Assembly (NCBI GenBank): GCA_035565675.1 | Contig: DATMSA010000159.1 | Span: 1-19,622, forward strand | Direction: 5' to 3' | Origin: Capillimicrobium sp035565675 | Lineage (GTDB): Bacteria > Actinomycetota > Thermoleophilia > Solirubrobacterales > Solirubrobacteraceae | DNA: 19,622 nt | Part shown: positions 7,573 through 15,163 of the stretch, piece by piece | Layout: each line of letters begins with the position of its first letter | How positions within the stretch are numbered: the stretch's first letter is position 1 | The notes under the pieces: model-generated | Databases searched by the model: none | Seen by the model: only the letters and a program-made list of their open reading frames with translations | What the model was told of the DNA's origin: nothing | Made by a program: the position numbers and the translations under genes

Positions 7573-8982
7573 CTAGGAGCGGACCGCGGGCGCGGGCGCC
7601 GGCGGCTCGACCGGCACCTCGGCCGCGGCGGGGATGCGCACGACGAACCGCGCGCCGCGCCCGTCCGGGCCGTCGCCGACCGTGACCTCGCCGCCGTGGC
7701 TCTGCGCCACCGCGCGCACGATCGCCAGGCCCAGGCCCGACGAGCCCGCGACCTCGCCGCCGCCGCGGACGAAGCGCTCGAAGATCCGCTCGCGGTCCTC
7801 GGGCGGGATGCCGGGGCCGTCGTCGACGACCTCCAGCACCGCGTCGTCGCCCTCGCGGCGCAGGCGCGCGTGGATGCTCGTGCCGGGCGGCGTGTGCTTG
7901 ATCGCGTTGTCCATCAGGTTCAGCGCGACGCGATGCAGGTCGTCGCGCGCGCCGATCACGGTGACCGGCTCGACGTCGACGGTCAGCTCGTGCCCCGCGG
8001 TGACCGCCTCGAGCTCGCCGGCCGCCGCGACGACGGCGCGGCTGAGGTCGAACGGCTCGCGCACCGACTCGCGCCCCACGTCGGCGCGGGCCAGCAGCAG
8101 CAGGTCGGCGACGAGGCGGCGCATCCGCCGCGACGACTTCAGCGCCGAGCAGGCGGCCTCGCCCTGGTCGCCGTCGAGCGTCTCGGCCAGCAGCTCGAGG
8201 TTGGCGAGCACGCTCGTCAGCGGCGTGCGCAGCTCGTGCGAGGCATCGGCGACGAACTCGCGCTGGCGCGCCAGCGCCGCCTCGGTCTCGTGGTGGGCGT
8301 CGTCGAGCGCGCGCAGCATCCGGTCCAGCGTCCGCGCCAGCTCGGCGACCTCGTCGTCGGCGCGCGGCACCGGCACGCTGCGGCCCGGGTCGCGCGTGCG
8401 GCGGATCTCCTCGGCGCGGGCGGTCAGCGACGTGATCGGCGCCATCGCCCGCTGCGCGATCGCCAGGCCGGCCAGCAGCGCGAGCGCGCTGCCGCCCAGC
8501 ACGCCGAACAGCAGGAACAGGCGCACGCGCTCCAGCGTGCTCTCCAGGTCCGACAGCCGGCGCGCGTACTGGACGCGGATGACGCCCGCGTACGGCAGCG
8601 GCAGCGCGACCGTGCGTGTCTCGACCCGGTAGCCGCCGACCTCCTGGGTCGGCACGAACGGGTCGGTCGCCAGGTCCGGGGCGTTGGAGCTGGTGCGCAG
8701 GACGCGCCCGTCCTGGGTCAGCAGCCGGATGACCGCGTGCCCGGAGCCGGCGTAGAGGTCCAGCGTCGACTGCGTCGGACGCACGAGCTTGTTGTCCTCG
8801 ATGCGCAGCGTCAGGTGGTCGGTGAGGTTGATGACGCCGGCCGTGACGTCGTGCTCGAAGTCGGAGCGGATGCGGTCGGACGTGAGCTCGCCGACCACCA
8901 GCGCGAACGTGCAGAGGATCGCGAACGTGAGGACGGCCGTGGTGCCCGCCAGCCGCCAGCGGATCGGGATCCGCTCAAGCAC
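7573..8982 (-). CDS. Two-component sensor histidine kinase (HAMP-HisKA-HATPase)
   Basis: A 469-aa membrane kinase. A transmembrane helix lies at about 12-31, an extracytoplasmic sensor region at about 33-152, and a second helix at about 154-176. These are followed by HAMP (about 177-230) and the dimerisation/phosphoacceptor domain with H249 in FVADASHELRTPLTSV. The ATPase domain has N359 in LMDNAIKHTP, the G1 box DDGPGIPPED (387-396) and the G2 box GSSGLGLA (413-420). The tail is Pro/Ala-rich. All catalytic residues are present. The GTG start at 8982 lies inside the end of the response regulator gene (8-nt overlap), so the two are coupled partners. The layout resembles MprB/TcrY/CutS-type kinases, but the sensor region contains no ligand motif that I recognise. 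Confidence 0.93.
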   Translation of the reverse strand: MLERIPIRWRLAGTTAVLTFAILCTFALVVGELTSDRIRSDFEHDVTAGVINLTDHLTLRIEDNKLVRPTQSTLDLYAGSGHAVIRLLTQDGRVLRTSSNAPDLATDPFVPTQEVGGYRVETRTVALPLPYAGVIRVQYARRLSDLESTLERVRLFLLFGVLGGSALALLAGLAIAQRAMAPITSLTARAEEIRRTRDPGRSVPVPRADDEVAELARTLDRMLRALDDAHHETEAALARQREFVADASHELRTPLTSVLANLELLAETLDGDQGEAACSALKSSRRMRRLVADLLLLARADVGRESVREPFDLSRAVVAAAGELEAVTAGHELTVDVEPVTVIGARDDLHRVALNLMDNAIKHTPPGTSIHARLRREGDDAVLEVVDDGPGIPPEDRERIFERFVRGGGEVAGSSGLGLAIVRAVAQSHGGEVTVGDGPDGRGARFVVRIPAAAEVPVEPPAPAPAVRS

Positions 8983-9658
8983 GCAGCACGTACCCCGCTC
9001 CGCGGATCGTGTGCAGCAGCCGCGGCTCGCCGCCCGCCTCCAGCTTGCGACGCAGGTTCGACACGAACACCTCGATCGTGTTCGTGGTGGAGAACGGGTC
9101 GTAGCCCCACACCTCGTCGAGCAGCCGCTGGCGCGAGACGACGATCCGCTCGTTGCGCATCAGGAACTCCAGCAGCTCGAACTCGCGCTGGGTCAGCTCG
9201 ATGTCGCGGTCGCCGCGGCGGACCTCGTGGGTGTCGGGGTTGAGGGTCAGGTCCCCGACGACGAGGTTGGCCTCGCCGCGCGGCGGGCGGCGGCGCAGCA
9301 GCGCGCGCATCCGGGCCAGCAGCTCCTGGCGCTCGAACGGCTTGACGAGGTAGTCGTCGGCGCCCGAGTCGAGCCCCTCCACGCGCGCCTCCAGCGCGTC
9401 GCGGGCCGTGAGCATGAGGATCGGCACGTCCCCGTCGCGGCGGATGTGCTGGGCCACCTCGATCCCGTCGACCTTCGGCAGGCCGAGGTCCAGCAGCACG
9501 AGGTCGGGCAGGAACTGGCGCACGTCCTCGAGCGCGACCTGCCCGTCGCGGGAGATGCGGACGTCATAGCCCTCCAGGCGCAGCGATCGCTGGAGCGCGA
9601 GGGCGATGTCCTCGTCGTCCTCGACGACGAGCACGCGCGGAGAGCGGGCGTCGGACAT
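8975..9658 (-). CDS. OmpR/PhoB-family response regulator
   Basis: A 227-aa regulator. The receiver domain has the acidic pocket EDDED (13-17), the phosphoacceptor D57 in PDLVLLDLGLPKVDG, the switch Thr in LMLTARD and K106 in DYLVKPFE. The C-terminal winged-helix domain (about 130-226) shows ELTQREFELLEFLMRN, VSRQRLLDEVWGY, and the recognition-helix and wing segment TIEVFVSNLRRKL ... IRGAGYVLRA. Phosphorylated by the overlapping kinase, it should bind DNA as a dimer. The target genes cannot be deduced. Start ATG 9658 lies seven bases after a TACCAT -10 element, suggesting a leaderless transcript. No flaw was seen in either domain. Confidence 0.95.
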   Translation of the reverse strand: MSDARSPRVLVVEDDEDIALALQRSLRLEGYDVRISRDGQVALEDVRQFLPDLVLLDLGLPKVDGIEVAQHIRRDGDVPILMLTARDALEARVEGLDSGADDYLVKPFERQELLARMRALLRRRPPRGEANLVVGDLTLNPDTHEVRRGDRDIELTQREFELLEFLMRNERIVVSRQRLLDEVWGYDPFSTTNTIEVFVSNLRRKLEAGGEPRLLHTIRGAGYVLRA

Positions 9659-9694
9659 GCCGCGATGGTACGGCGCGAGCTAAAGGGCAGGCAA
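9659..9694 (-). promoter_or_regulatory. Promoter of the response regulator-kinase operon, apparently leaderless
   Basis: On the minus strand a -35-like TTGCCT (9694-9689) and a -10-like TACCAT (9670-9665) are separated by 18 bp. Six bases lie between the -10 and the ATG at 9658, which puts the expected start of transcription on the A of the start codon. No Shine-Dalgarno sequence precedes this ATG, in keeping with leaderless translation, which is common in actinobacteria. Confidence 0.5.
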
Positions 9695-9827
9695 TCAGCG
9701 CGAGGAGCCGTACAGCGCCGCGAAGACGGTCGATCTCGGCGCGCAGGGCCGCGTCGGGCTCCTGCGCCGGGGCAGGGGCCGCGATCGCGAGCGCCAGCGC
9801 GATCGCGACCAGCATGAATCGGGTCAT
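9695..9827 (-). pseudogene. Possible frameshifted gene for a small secreted protein
   Basis: From ATG 9827 the minus strand reads MTRFMLVAIALALAIAAP then APAQEPDAALRAEIDRL. This is a clean Sec-type signal peptide: a basic n-region, a hydrophobic core, and an Ala-x-Ala cleavage site near APAQ. Codon third positions stay G/C-rich for about 33 codons, then turn unusual in this frame (CGT CTT ... GCT GTA ... CCT TTA). The good codon pattern continues in another frame as STVFAALYGSSR, which stops at 9695, just before the response regulator's -35. This suggests one short secreted protein of about 43 aa with an indel, or a sequencing error. Read without a shift, the frame runs on to 9564 inside the regulator gene. 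No Shine-Dalgarno sequence is clear, so the evidence is modest. Confidence 0.3.
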
Positions 9828-9929
9828 CGTGCCGCCCGGGACGGCGTCCTGGGGTGGCACCCCATCCGCCGGCGTCGCCTGGGCGGCCGCCGGAGGGGAA
9901 CGCCCGCGCGCGTCGAAGAGACGCGCCTG
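9828..9929. promoter_or_regulatory. Upstream region of ftsK with a perfect 15-bp palindrome
   Basis: This gap separates the small secreted ORF (leftward) from ftsK (rightward). TGGGGTGGCACCCCA at 9850-9864 is a perfect inverted repeat with 7-bp arms and one central base, the shape of a dimeric repressor site. There is no U-run after it, so it is not an intrinsic terminator. A weak Shine-Dalgarno GAAGAG (9915-9920) precedes the ftsK ATG. No convincing -35/-10 pair was found for ftsK. Confidence 0.4.
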
Positions 9930-12422
9930 ATGGCCCAGAAGAAGAAGGCGAAGGCGAAGCCCCGTACCCGCGCGCGCCGCTCTCCCGCGCGCAAGCCCGT
10001 CCTCGAGCAGCGGCAGCTCGACCTCCTCGGCCTCGGCCTGATCGCTCTGGGCATCTTCCTGGCGTTCCTGCTCTACGGCGACTGGCAGGGCGGGAAGGCC
10101 GGCGAGGCGCTCGTCGACGGGCTCGCGCTCGCGGTCGGCACGGTGCGCTATCTCGCGCCGGTCGCGGTCGTCGCCGCCGGTGCGATCGTGATCCTGCGGC
10201 CGGTCCTGCCGGCGGTGCGGCCCTTTCGGTCGGGCGCGATCTGCCTGCTGGCCGGCCTGACCCTCGCGCTCGCGGCCGGCACCCTCGGCCTGGGCCCCGG
10301 CGGCTCGACGGTCTCCTGGGAGCCCGACTGGATCAAGGTCCGCGGCGGCGGCGTGGGCGAGGGCCTCTACTGGATCACCAGCACGCTGCTGGGCACCGTC
10401 GGCAGCCACATCGTCGCGCTGTTCCTGCTCGTCGCCGCGGTCCTGCTGCTGACGGGCGCCTCGGTCGCCGGCGTGCTGAAGGCCACCTCCAGCCAGGTGG
10501 CCGACACGACGCGGTCGCTGCGCGCGGCGCGCCCGCCGGCGACGCGCCGCGGCGCCGGGGCGACCACCGCCTCGCGCCGGATGACGGTGCCCGAGCCCGA
10601 CGACAGCGAGCCGCGCGTGCGCCGCGGCCGCCAGGTCGAGGACCTCCAGGAGCGCTTCTCCGACGTGTTCGACGACGAGCTGCCGGCCGAGGGCGACGAG
10701 GTCGTCGCCGAGCGCCCGTTCTTCGACGAGCCGCCCGAGCCGGAGCCCGAGCCGCTGGCCGAGGAGCCCGAGCCCGAGGTGGAGGAGGCGCAGCTCGAGC
10801 TCGAGCCGGTCGCCGAGGACGAGCACCACGAGACCGCCGCGGCCGCCGTCGAGGTCGATCCCGAGGACCTCACGCCGCAGGGCCGCTACCGCGCGTCGGT
10901 GACCGACAGCCCCGACTTCGTGTGGCGGCGCCCGAGCCCGAGCCTGCTGTCGCGCTCGTCGGCCGACCAGATGCGCCCCGACACCGCCGGACAGGAGAAG
11001 ACGGCCCGCGCGCTGATCGAGGCGCTCGGGCACTTCGGCATCGAGGCGAAGGTCGTCGGCACCGTCGCCGGCCCGCACATCACCCGCTACGAGGTGCGCC
11101 TGGCGCCCGGCGTGAAGATGAGCAAGGTCGCCAACCTCAAGGACGACCTCGCCTACGCGCTCGCCGCGACCGAGATCCGCATCCTCGCCCCGATCCCCGG
11201 CAAGACCGCCGTCGGCGTCGAGGTCCCCAACGAGCGCCGGCGCATCGTGCAGCTCGGCGACGTGATGGGCGAGCAGCCCGCCGACTGGTCGCCGCTGACC
11301 GTGTGGCTGGGCAAGGACGTCGCCGGCCGCGCGATCGGCGCCGACCTGGCCAAGATGCCGCACCTACTGGTCGCCGGCACCACCGGCGCGGGCAAGTCGG
11401 GCTGCGTCAACGCGATGCTCAGCTCGATCCTGCTGACCGCCGACCCCCACCAGGTCCGGCTCGTGCTCGTCGACCCCAAGCAGGTCGAGCTCAACCACTA
11501 CGAGGGCATCCCGCACCTGCTGACGCCGGTGATCACGCATCCGCGCGTGGCCGCCAACGCGCTCCAGAACCTCGTCAAGGAGATGGAGGACCGCTACGCG
11601 ACGATGTCGCTGGCCAAGACGCGGTCGCTGCCCGAGCTCAACCGGCGGCGCGAGCAGCGCGGCGAGCCGCCGCTGCCGTACATCCTGTGCGTGATCGACG
11701 AGCTCGCCGACCTGATGATGGTCGCGCCCGCCGACGTCGAGGACTCGATCATCCGCCTGGCCCAGAAGGCGCGCGCGGTCGGCATCCACCTCGTGCTCGC
11801 CACGCAGTCCCCGCGCGTGGACGTCATCACCGGCATGATCAAGGCCAACGTGCCGTCGCGCATCGCCTTCGCGGTGAGCTCGCAGACCGACTCGCGCGTG
11901 ATCCTCGACCAGAACGGCGCCGAGTCGCTGCTGGGCAAGGGCGACATGCTGTTCTCGCCGGTCGGGTCGTCGCGCCTGCAGCGCATCCAGGGCGCGTTCA
12001 TCGACGAGCCCCAGATCGAGGCGATCACCGAGTTCTGGCGCAAGCAGGGCGAGCCGGAGCTGCGGGAGGACCTGCTCGAGGAGGTCGAGGACGAGTCCGC
12101 GGCCGAGGAGCCGGCCGGCAACGACGAGTTCGACCCCGACGAGGATCCGCTGCTCGAGGACGCGATCCGCCTGGTCGCCGAGATGGGCACCGCGTCGACG
12201 TCGATGCTCCAGCGGCGCCTGCGGCTCGGGTACACGCGCGCGGGCCGCCTCATCGACATGCTCGAGCGCCGCAACGTGATCTCCGGCTACGAGGGCTCCA
12301 AGCCGCGCCAGGTCCTGGTCGGGCCCGCGGACGCGGAGCGCTTCATCGCCGCGATGCGCGAGGGCTCGGGCGGCGAGGCGCCGGCCGAGCAGGACGCGGT
12401 CCCCGTGCCGGACGACGAGTAG
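9930..12422 (+). CDS. ftsK: FtsK/SpoIIIE-family DNA translocase
   Basis: An 830-aa septal DNA pump that clears chromosome ends from the division site. A basic N-terminus is followed by four predicted membrane helices (about 30-50, 62-90, 102-122, 152-176). A long acidic linker follows (about 218-330, rich in Glu-Pro repeats). The motor domain has Walker A GTTGAGKS at 483-490 and Walker B VIDELADLM at 588-596, followed by ATQSPRVDVITG and NVPSRIAFAV. The C-terminal gamma winged helix (about 738-805: AIRLVAEMGTASTSMLQRRL, then GYTRAGRLIDMLE) reads KOPS-type orienting sequences. All motor motifs are intact and the length is typical. A rodZ-like gene follows after 11 nt. The paired DNA-repair genes downstream fit the usual actinobacterial neighbourhood. 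Confidence 0.97.
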   Translation: MAQKKKAKAKPRTRARRSPARKPVLEQRQLDLLGLGLIALGIFLAFLLYGDWQGGKAGEALVDGLALAVGTVRYLAPVAVVAAGAIVILRPVLPAVRPFRSGAICLLAGLTLALAAGTLGLGPGGSTVSWEPDWIKVRGGGVGEGLYWITSTLLGTVGSHIVALFLLVAAVLLLTGASVAGVLKATSSQVADTTRSLRAARPPATRRGAGATTASRRMTVPEPDDSEPRVRRGRQVEDLQERFSDVFDDELPAEGDEVVAERPFFDEPPEPEPEPLAEEPEPEVEEAQLELEPVAEDEHHETAAAAVEVDPEDLTPQGRYRASVTDSPDFVWRRPSPSLLSRSSADQMRPDTAGQEKTARALIEALGHFGIEAKVVGTVAGPHITRYEVRLAPGVKMSKVANLKDDLAYALAATEIRILAPIPGKTAVGVEVPNERRRIVQLGDVMGEQPADWSPLTVWLGKDVAGRAIGADLAKMPHLLVAGTTGAGKSGCVNAMLSSILLTADPHQVRLVLVDPKQVELNHYEGIPHLLTPVITHPRVAANALQNLVKEMEDRYATMSLAKTRSLPELNRRREQRGEPPLPYILCVIDELADLMMVAPADVEDSIIRLAQKARAVGIHLVLATQSPRVDVITGMIKANVPSRIAFAVSSQTDSRVILDQNGAESLLGKGDMLFSPVGSSRLQRIQGAFIDEPQIEAITEFWRKQGEPELREDLLEEVEDESAAEEPAGNDEFDPDEDPLLEDAIRLVAEMGTASTSMLQRRLRLGYTRAGRLIDMLERRNVISGYEGSKPRQVLVGPADAERFIAAMREGSGGEAPAEQDAVPVPDDE

Positions 12423-12433
12423 CCTCCGGGCCG

Positions 12434-13231
12434 ATGCCGGAGATCGGGGCCACGCTGCGGGAAGCGCGCATGCGCGCCCGCATCGACATCTCGGAGATCG
12501 AGGCGCAGACCAAGATCCGCGCCAAGTACCTGCGTGCGCTCGAGAACGAGGAGTGGGACCTGCTGCCGGGGCCCACGTACGTCAAGAGCTTCCTGCGCAC
12601 CTACGCGGACGCGCTGCACCTGGACGGCAAGCGGCTCGTCGAGGAGTACAAGCTGCAGCACGAGCGGCTCAGCGACCTGGAGCTGCAGCCGATCGCGCCG
12701 CCCGGCTCACGGCTGCGCGAGCCGCGGGGGCGCCTCGGGCGCGGCTGGATCGTCGCGGTCGTCGTGGTCGTCGCGCTCGGGGCGTTCTGGTACCTGGGCA
12801 CGCGCGGCGGCGACGACGACGGCGGCGACCAGCCCGCGTCGGCGACGACGACCCCCACGCAGACGACGCCGCAGGAGGACGACCGCCGCGACCGCGGCCG
12901 CGGCGAGGAGGCGTCCAGCGGCAAGCAGGAGCGCGAGCGCACCCGCCCGCGGCGCATCCGCCTGCAGATCGTCCCCGAGGCGGCCGTGTACGTCTGCCTG
13001 GAGGCCGACGGCGAGCCGGTGATCAACCAGCAGGTGCTCGAGGCGGGGGCGACGACCGAGACGTTCCGCGCCCGCCGCTTCGACGTCACCCTCGGCAACG
13101 GCGCCGCGATCATCCGCGTCAACGGCCGCGCGTTCGACGTCCCCGACTCGTCGGAGCCGCTCGGCTACCGCTTCACGGCCCGCGGCCGGACCGAGCTGTC
13201 GGAGGAGCGCCGGCCCACGTGCGGCGCATGA
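12434..13231 (+). CDS. RodZ-like membrane protein (HTH-TM-DUF4115)
   Basis: A 265-aa protein with the RodZ layout. A Cro-like helix-turn-helix is at about 4-70 (IGATLREARMRARIDISEIE, then IRAKYLRALENEEWDLLPGP and YVKSFLRTYADAL). A single membrane helix (GWIVAVVVVVALGAFWYLG, about 104-122) is followed by a low-complexity Thr/Gln/Arg linker and a C-terminal beta domain of the DUF4115 type (about 176-250). In rods RodZ ties MreB to the cell-wall machinery. In actinobacteria without a clear MreB role such proteins are poorly understood, so RodZ-like is used rather than a firm symbol. The ATG is 11 nt after ftsK, and its stop overlaps the cinA start (ATGA), so it is in the same transcript. Confidence 0.85.
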   Translation: MPEIGATLREARMRARIDISEIEAQTKIRAKYLRALENEEWDLLPGPTYVKSFLRTYADALHLDGKRLVEEYKLQHERLSDLELQPIAPPGSRLREPRGRLGRGWIVAVVVVVALGAFWYLGTRGGDDDGGDQPASATTTPTQTTPQEDDRRDRGRGEEASSGKQERERTRPRRIRLQIVPEAAVYVCLEADGEPVINQQVLEAGATTETFRARRFDVTLGNGAAIIRVNGRAFDVPDSSEPLGYRFTARGRTELSEERRPTCGA

Positions 13232-14520
13232 CCCCGCGCGTCGGCGTCGTCGTGACGGGCACCGAGGTCCTCACGGGCCGCGTGCTCGACCGCAACGGCG
13301 GCTGGATCAGCGAGCGGCTGCTCGAGCTGGGCCTCGACCACGCGTTCACGCTCGTCGTCGGCGACCGCGACGAGGACATGCTCGACGCGCTGGCGTTCAT
13401 GGTCGACCGGGGCGTGGCGCTGATCGTCACGACCGGCGGCCTGGGGCCGACCGAGGACGACCGCACCGCGGAGATCGTCGGCCGCTTCCAGGGGCGCGAG
13501 ATGGTCCTCGACGAACCGACCGAGGCGCGGATCTGGGAGATCCTGTCGGGGCTGCGCCGGCGCTGGCCCGACATCGACGAGGAGGCCGTCCGCGCCGCCA
13601 ACCGCAAGCAGGCGGTCGTGCCCGCCGGCGCGACGATCCTCGACCCGGTGGGGACGGCGCCCGGGCTCGTGGTGCCGCCGGCCGACGGGCGCGAGGGGCC
13701 GACCGTCGTGGTGCTGCCAGGCCCGCCGCGCGAGCTGCGCGAGATGTGGCCGGCCGCCGTGGAGACGCCCGGTGTCCAGGCCGCGATCGCCGGCGCGACC
13801 ACCTACCGCCACAGGATGCTGCGCCTGTTCGGGCTGCCCGAGTCGGAGATCGCCGGCACGCTGCGCGCCGCGCGCGAGGCGGGCGTCGACCTCGACCGCC
13901 TCGAGATCACCACCTGCCTGCGGCGCGGGGAGATCGAGGTCGTCACCCGCTGGGAGCCGGACGCCGACGACGTGTACGCGGCCTTCGAGGACGTCGTGCG
14001 CGCCCGCCACGCCGACACGCTGTTCTCCGACGACGGGCGCTCGATCGACCAGATGGTCGCCGACGAGCTGCGGGCGCGGGAGCTGACCGTGGCCGTGGCC
14101 GAGTCCTGCACCGGCGGGCTGCTGGCGGGGCGCCTCACCGAGCTCGACGGCGCGTCGGCGACGTTCCCCGGCGGGCTGGTCGTGTACGCCAACGAGGCCA
14201 AGGAGCGCCTGGCCGGCGTGGACCCGGCGCTGATCGCCGAGCACGGGGCGGTGTCGGCGCCGGTGGCCGAGGCGCTCGCCGACGGCGCGCGCACGCAGCT
14301 CGCGGCCGCGATCGGGATCGGGGTCACCGGGATCGCGGGGCCGACCGGCGGCACGCCGGAGAAGCCGGTGGGCACGGTCTGGTTCTCGGTGGCCGGCAAC
14401 GACGGGGCGCGGCTGACGCGCCACGTGCGCGTGCCCGGCTCGCGCGCCGACGTGCGCGACCGCTCGACCACGATCGCGCTGCATCTGCTGCGGCGGCTGC
14501 TGGCGGGGGAGTCGGACTGA
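13228..14520 (+). CDS. cinA: CinA-family protein (putative nicotinamide mononucleotide deamidase, two-domain)
   Basis: A 430-aa protein. The N-terminal molybdopterin-binding-like (COG1058) domain covers about 1-170, with TGTEVLTGRVLDRNGGWIS, VTTGGLGPTEDDRT and VVLPGPPRELREMW. The C-terminal CinA/PncC domain covers about 275-430, with VAVAESCTGGLLAGRL (ESCTGG from 292) and GVTGIAGPTGGTPEKPVG. The C-terminal domain of the family deamidates NMN in pyridine nucleotide salvage; the N-terminal domain in some members hydrolyses ADP-ribose. The name comes from competence induction with recA in streptococci, and cinA often sits next to recA, as here. The start overlaps the rodZ-like stop (ATGA), and thpR starts one base after its stop. 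Both domains look complete. Confidence 0.95.
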   Translation: MTPRVGVVVTGTEVLTGRVLDRNGGWISERLLELGLDHAFTLVVGDRDEDMLDALAFMVDRGVALIVTTGGLGPTEDDRTAEIVGRFQGREMVLDEPTEARIWEILSGLRRRWPDIDEEAVRAANRKQAVVPAGATILDPVGTAPGLVVPPADGREGPTVVVLPGPPRELREMWPAAVETPGVQAAIAGATTYRHRMLRLFGLPESEIAGTLRAAREAGVDLDRLEITTCLRRGEIEVVTRWEPDADDVYAAFEDVVRARHADTLFSDDGRSIDQMVADELRARELTVAVAESCTGGLLAGRLTELDGASATFPGGLVVYANEAKERLAGVDPALIAEHGAVSAPVAEALADGARTQLAAAIGIGVTGIAGPTGGTPEKPVGTVWFSVAGNDGARLTRHVRVPGSRADVRDRSTTIALHLLRRLLAGESD

Positions 14521-14521
14521 C

Positions 14522-15064
14522 GTGCGCGTCTTCGTCGCCGCCGAGCTCCCTCGGCCGGTGGCGGAGGGGCTGGCGGGGTGGACGCCCCGCGACGACGCGC
14601 TGCGGCCCGTCGCGGTCGAGTCGCTGCACCTGACGCTGGCGTTCCTGGGCGAGCGCAGCGAGGCGGAGGCCGGCGCGGTCGGCGCGCTGCTGGCCGGCGT
14701 GGCGCGGCCGGTGCGGGCGCTGTCGCTCGGCGAGGCGCTGTGGCTGCCGCGGCGGCGCCCGCGCGTGCTCGCGGTCGCGGTGGACGACGGCGACGGGGCG
14801 CTGACGGCGATGCAGGGCGCGCTCGCGGAGGCGCTGGCCGGCGCGATCGGGTTCGACGCGGGGGACCGCCCGTACCTGCCGCACGTGACCGTCGCGCGCG
14901 TGCGCGGGCGCGTGGACCGCGCGCTGCGCGACGCGGCGACGGCCGCGCCGCCGCCGGGTGGGGCCGGGGGCGGGGCGTTCGCGGCCGAGGGGATCGCGCT
15001 CGTGCGCTCGCACCTCGGGCGGGGACCGGCGCGCTACGAGACGCTCGAGAGGGTCGAGTTGTAG
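14522..15064 (+). CDS. thpR: RNA 2',3'-cyclic phosphodiesterase (2H family, LigT/ThpR)
   Basis: A 180-aa 2H-phosphoesterase. The two catalytic His-x-Thr motifs are visible as H36-L-T38 (SLHLTLAFLG) and H121-V-T123 (PHVTVARVRG). The N-terminus MRVFVAAELP is typical of ThpR. Enzymes of this family open 2',3'-cyclic phosphates on RNA and can ligate tRNA halves in vitro; the physiological role in bacteria is unclear. The start is GTG 14522, one base after the cinA stop, with GGGGGAG upstream as ribosome-binding site. A Gly/Ala/Pro-rich insertion near 145-153 is probably a flexible loop. Cotranscription with cinA is near certain; recA follows after 99 nt with its own control site. Confidence 0.92.
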   Translation: MRVFVAAELPRPVAEGLAGWTPRDDALRPVAVESLHLTLAFLGERSEAEAGAVGALLAGVARPVRALSLGEALWLPRRRPRVLAVAVDDGDGALTAMQGALAEALAGAIGFDAGDRPYLPHVTVARVRGRVDRALRDAATAAPPPGGAGGGAFAAEGIALVRSHLGRGPARYETLERVEL

Positions 15065-15087
15065 CCGTCTCGCGCGCGACCCGACGC

Positions 15088-15099
15088 GAACACGTGTTT
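15088..15099. promoter_or_regulatory. LexA (SOS) box upstream of recA
   Basis: GAAC-ACGT-GTTT differs at one base from the actinobacterial/Gram-positive LexA consensus GAAC-N4-GTTC, and its core AACACGTGTT is a perfect palindrome. It lies 64 bases before the recA ATG, in the 99-nt gap after thpR, where LexA control of recA is expected. The recA -35/-10 elements could not be assigned with confidence. Confidence 0.7.
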
Positions 15100-15163
15100 C
15101 CCCGTGATCCGTCCGATGGGACGCTCACGATGTGTCCAGTCCATTCACGGGGAAAGGCTTCAC

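Noticed and set aside
9851..9862. GGGGTGGCACCC resembles the T-box antiterminator core (GGGTGGNACCGCG).
   Set aside because: The conserved GCG does not follow, no specifier stem or terminator is present, and the downstream gene is ftsK. The match comes from the palindrome.
10700..10830. Glu-Pro repeats in FtsK as a possible tandem DNA repeat.
   Set aside because: The repeat unit is irregular at the DNA level and fits the normal acidic linker of FtsK.
9854..13231. A very long plus-strand open frame overlapping ftsK.
   Set aside because: Only its last part (12434-13231) is a real gene, the rodZ-like protein. The rest is an Arg/Ala/Gly-rich shadow of ftsK, expected in G+C-rich DNA.
15096..15120. 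TTCCCCGTG-N8-GATGGG resembles the LexA-independent recA promoter of mycobacteria (TTGTCRGTG-N8-TAnnnT).
   Set aside because: The first element matches only partly and the second lacks the TA and final T, so it is too weak to call.
15104..15163. A possible upstream GTG start for recA adding 20 residues.
   Set aside because: The added segment lies in the control region, is unlike RecA N-termini and has no ribosome-binding site. ATG 15164 has GGGGAAAGG before it.
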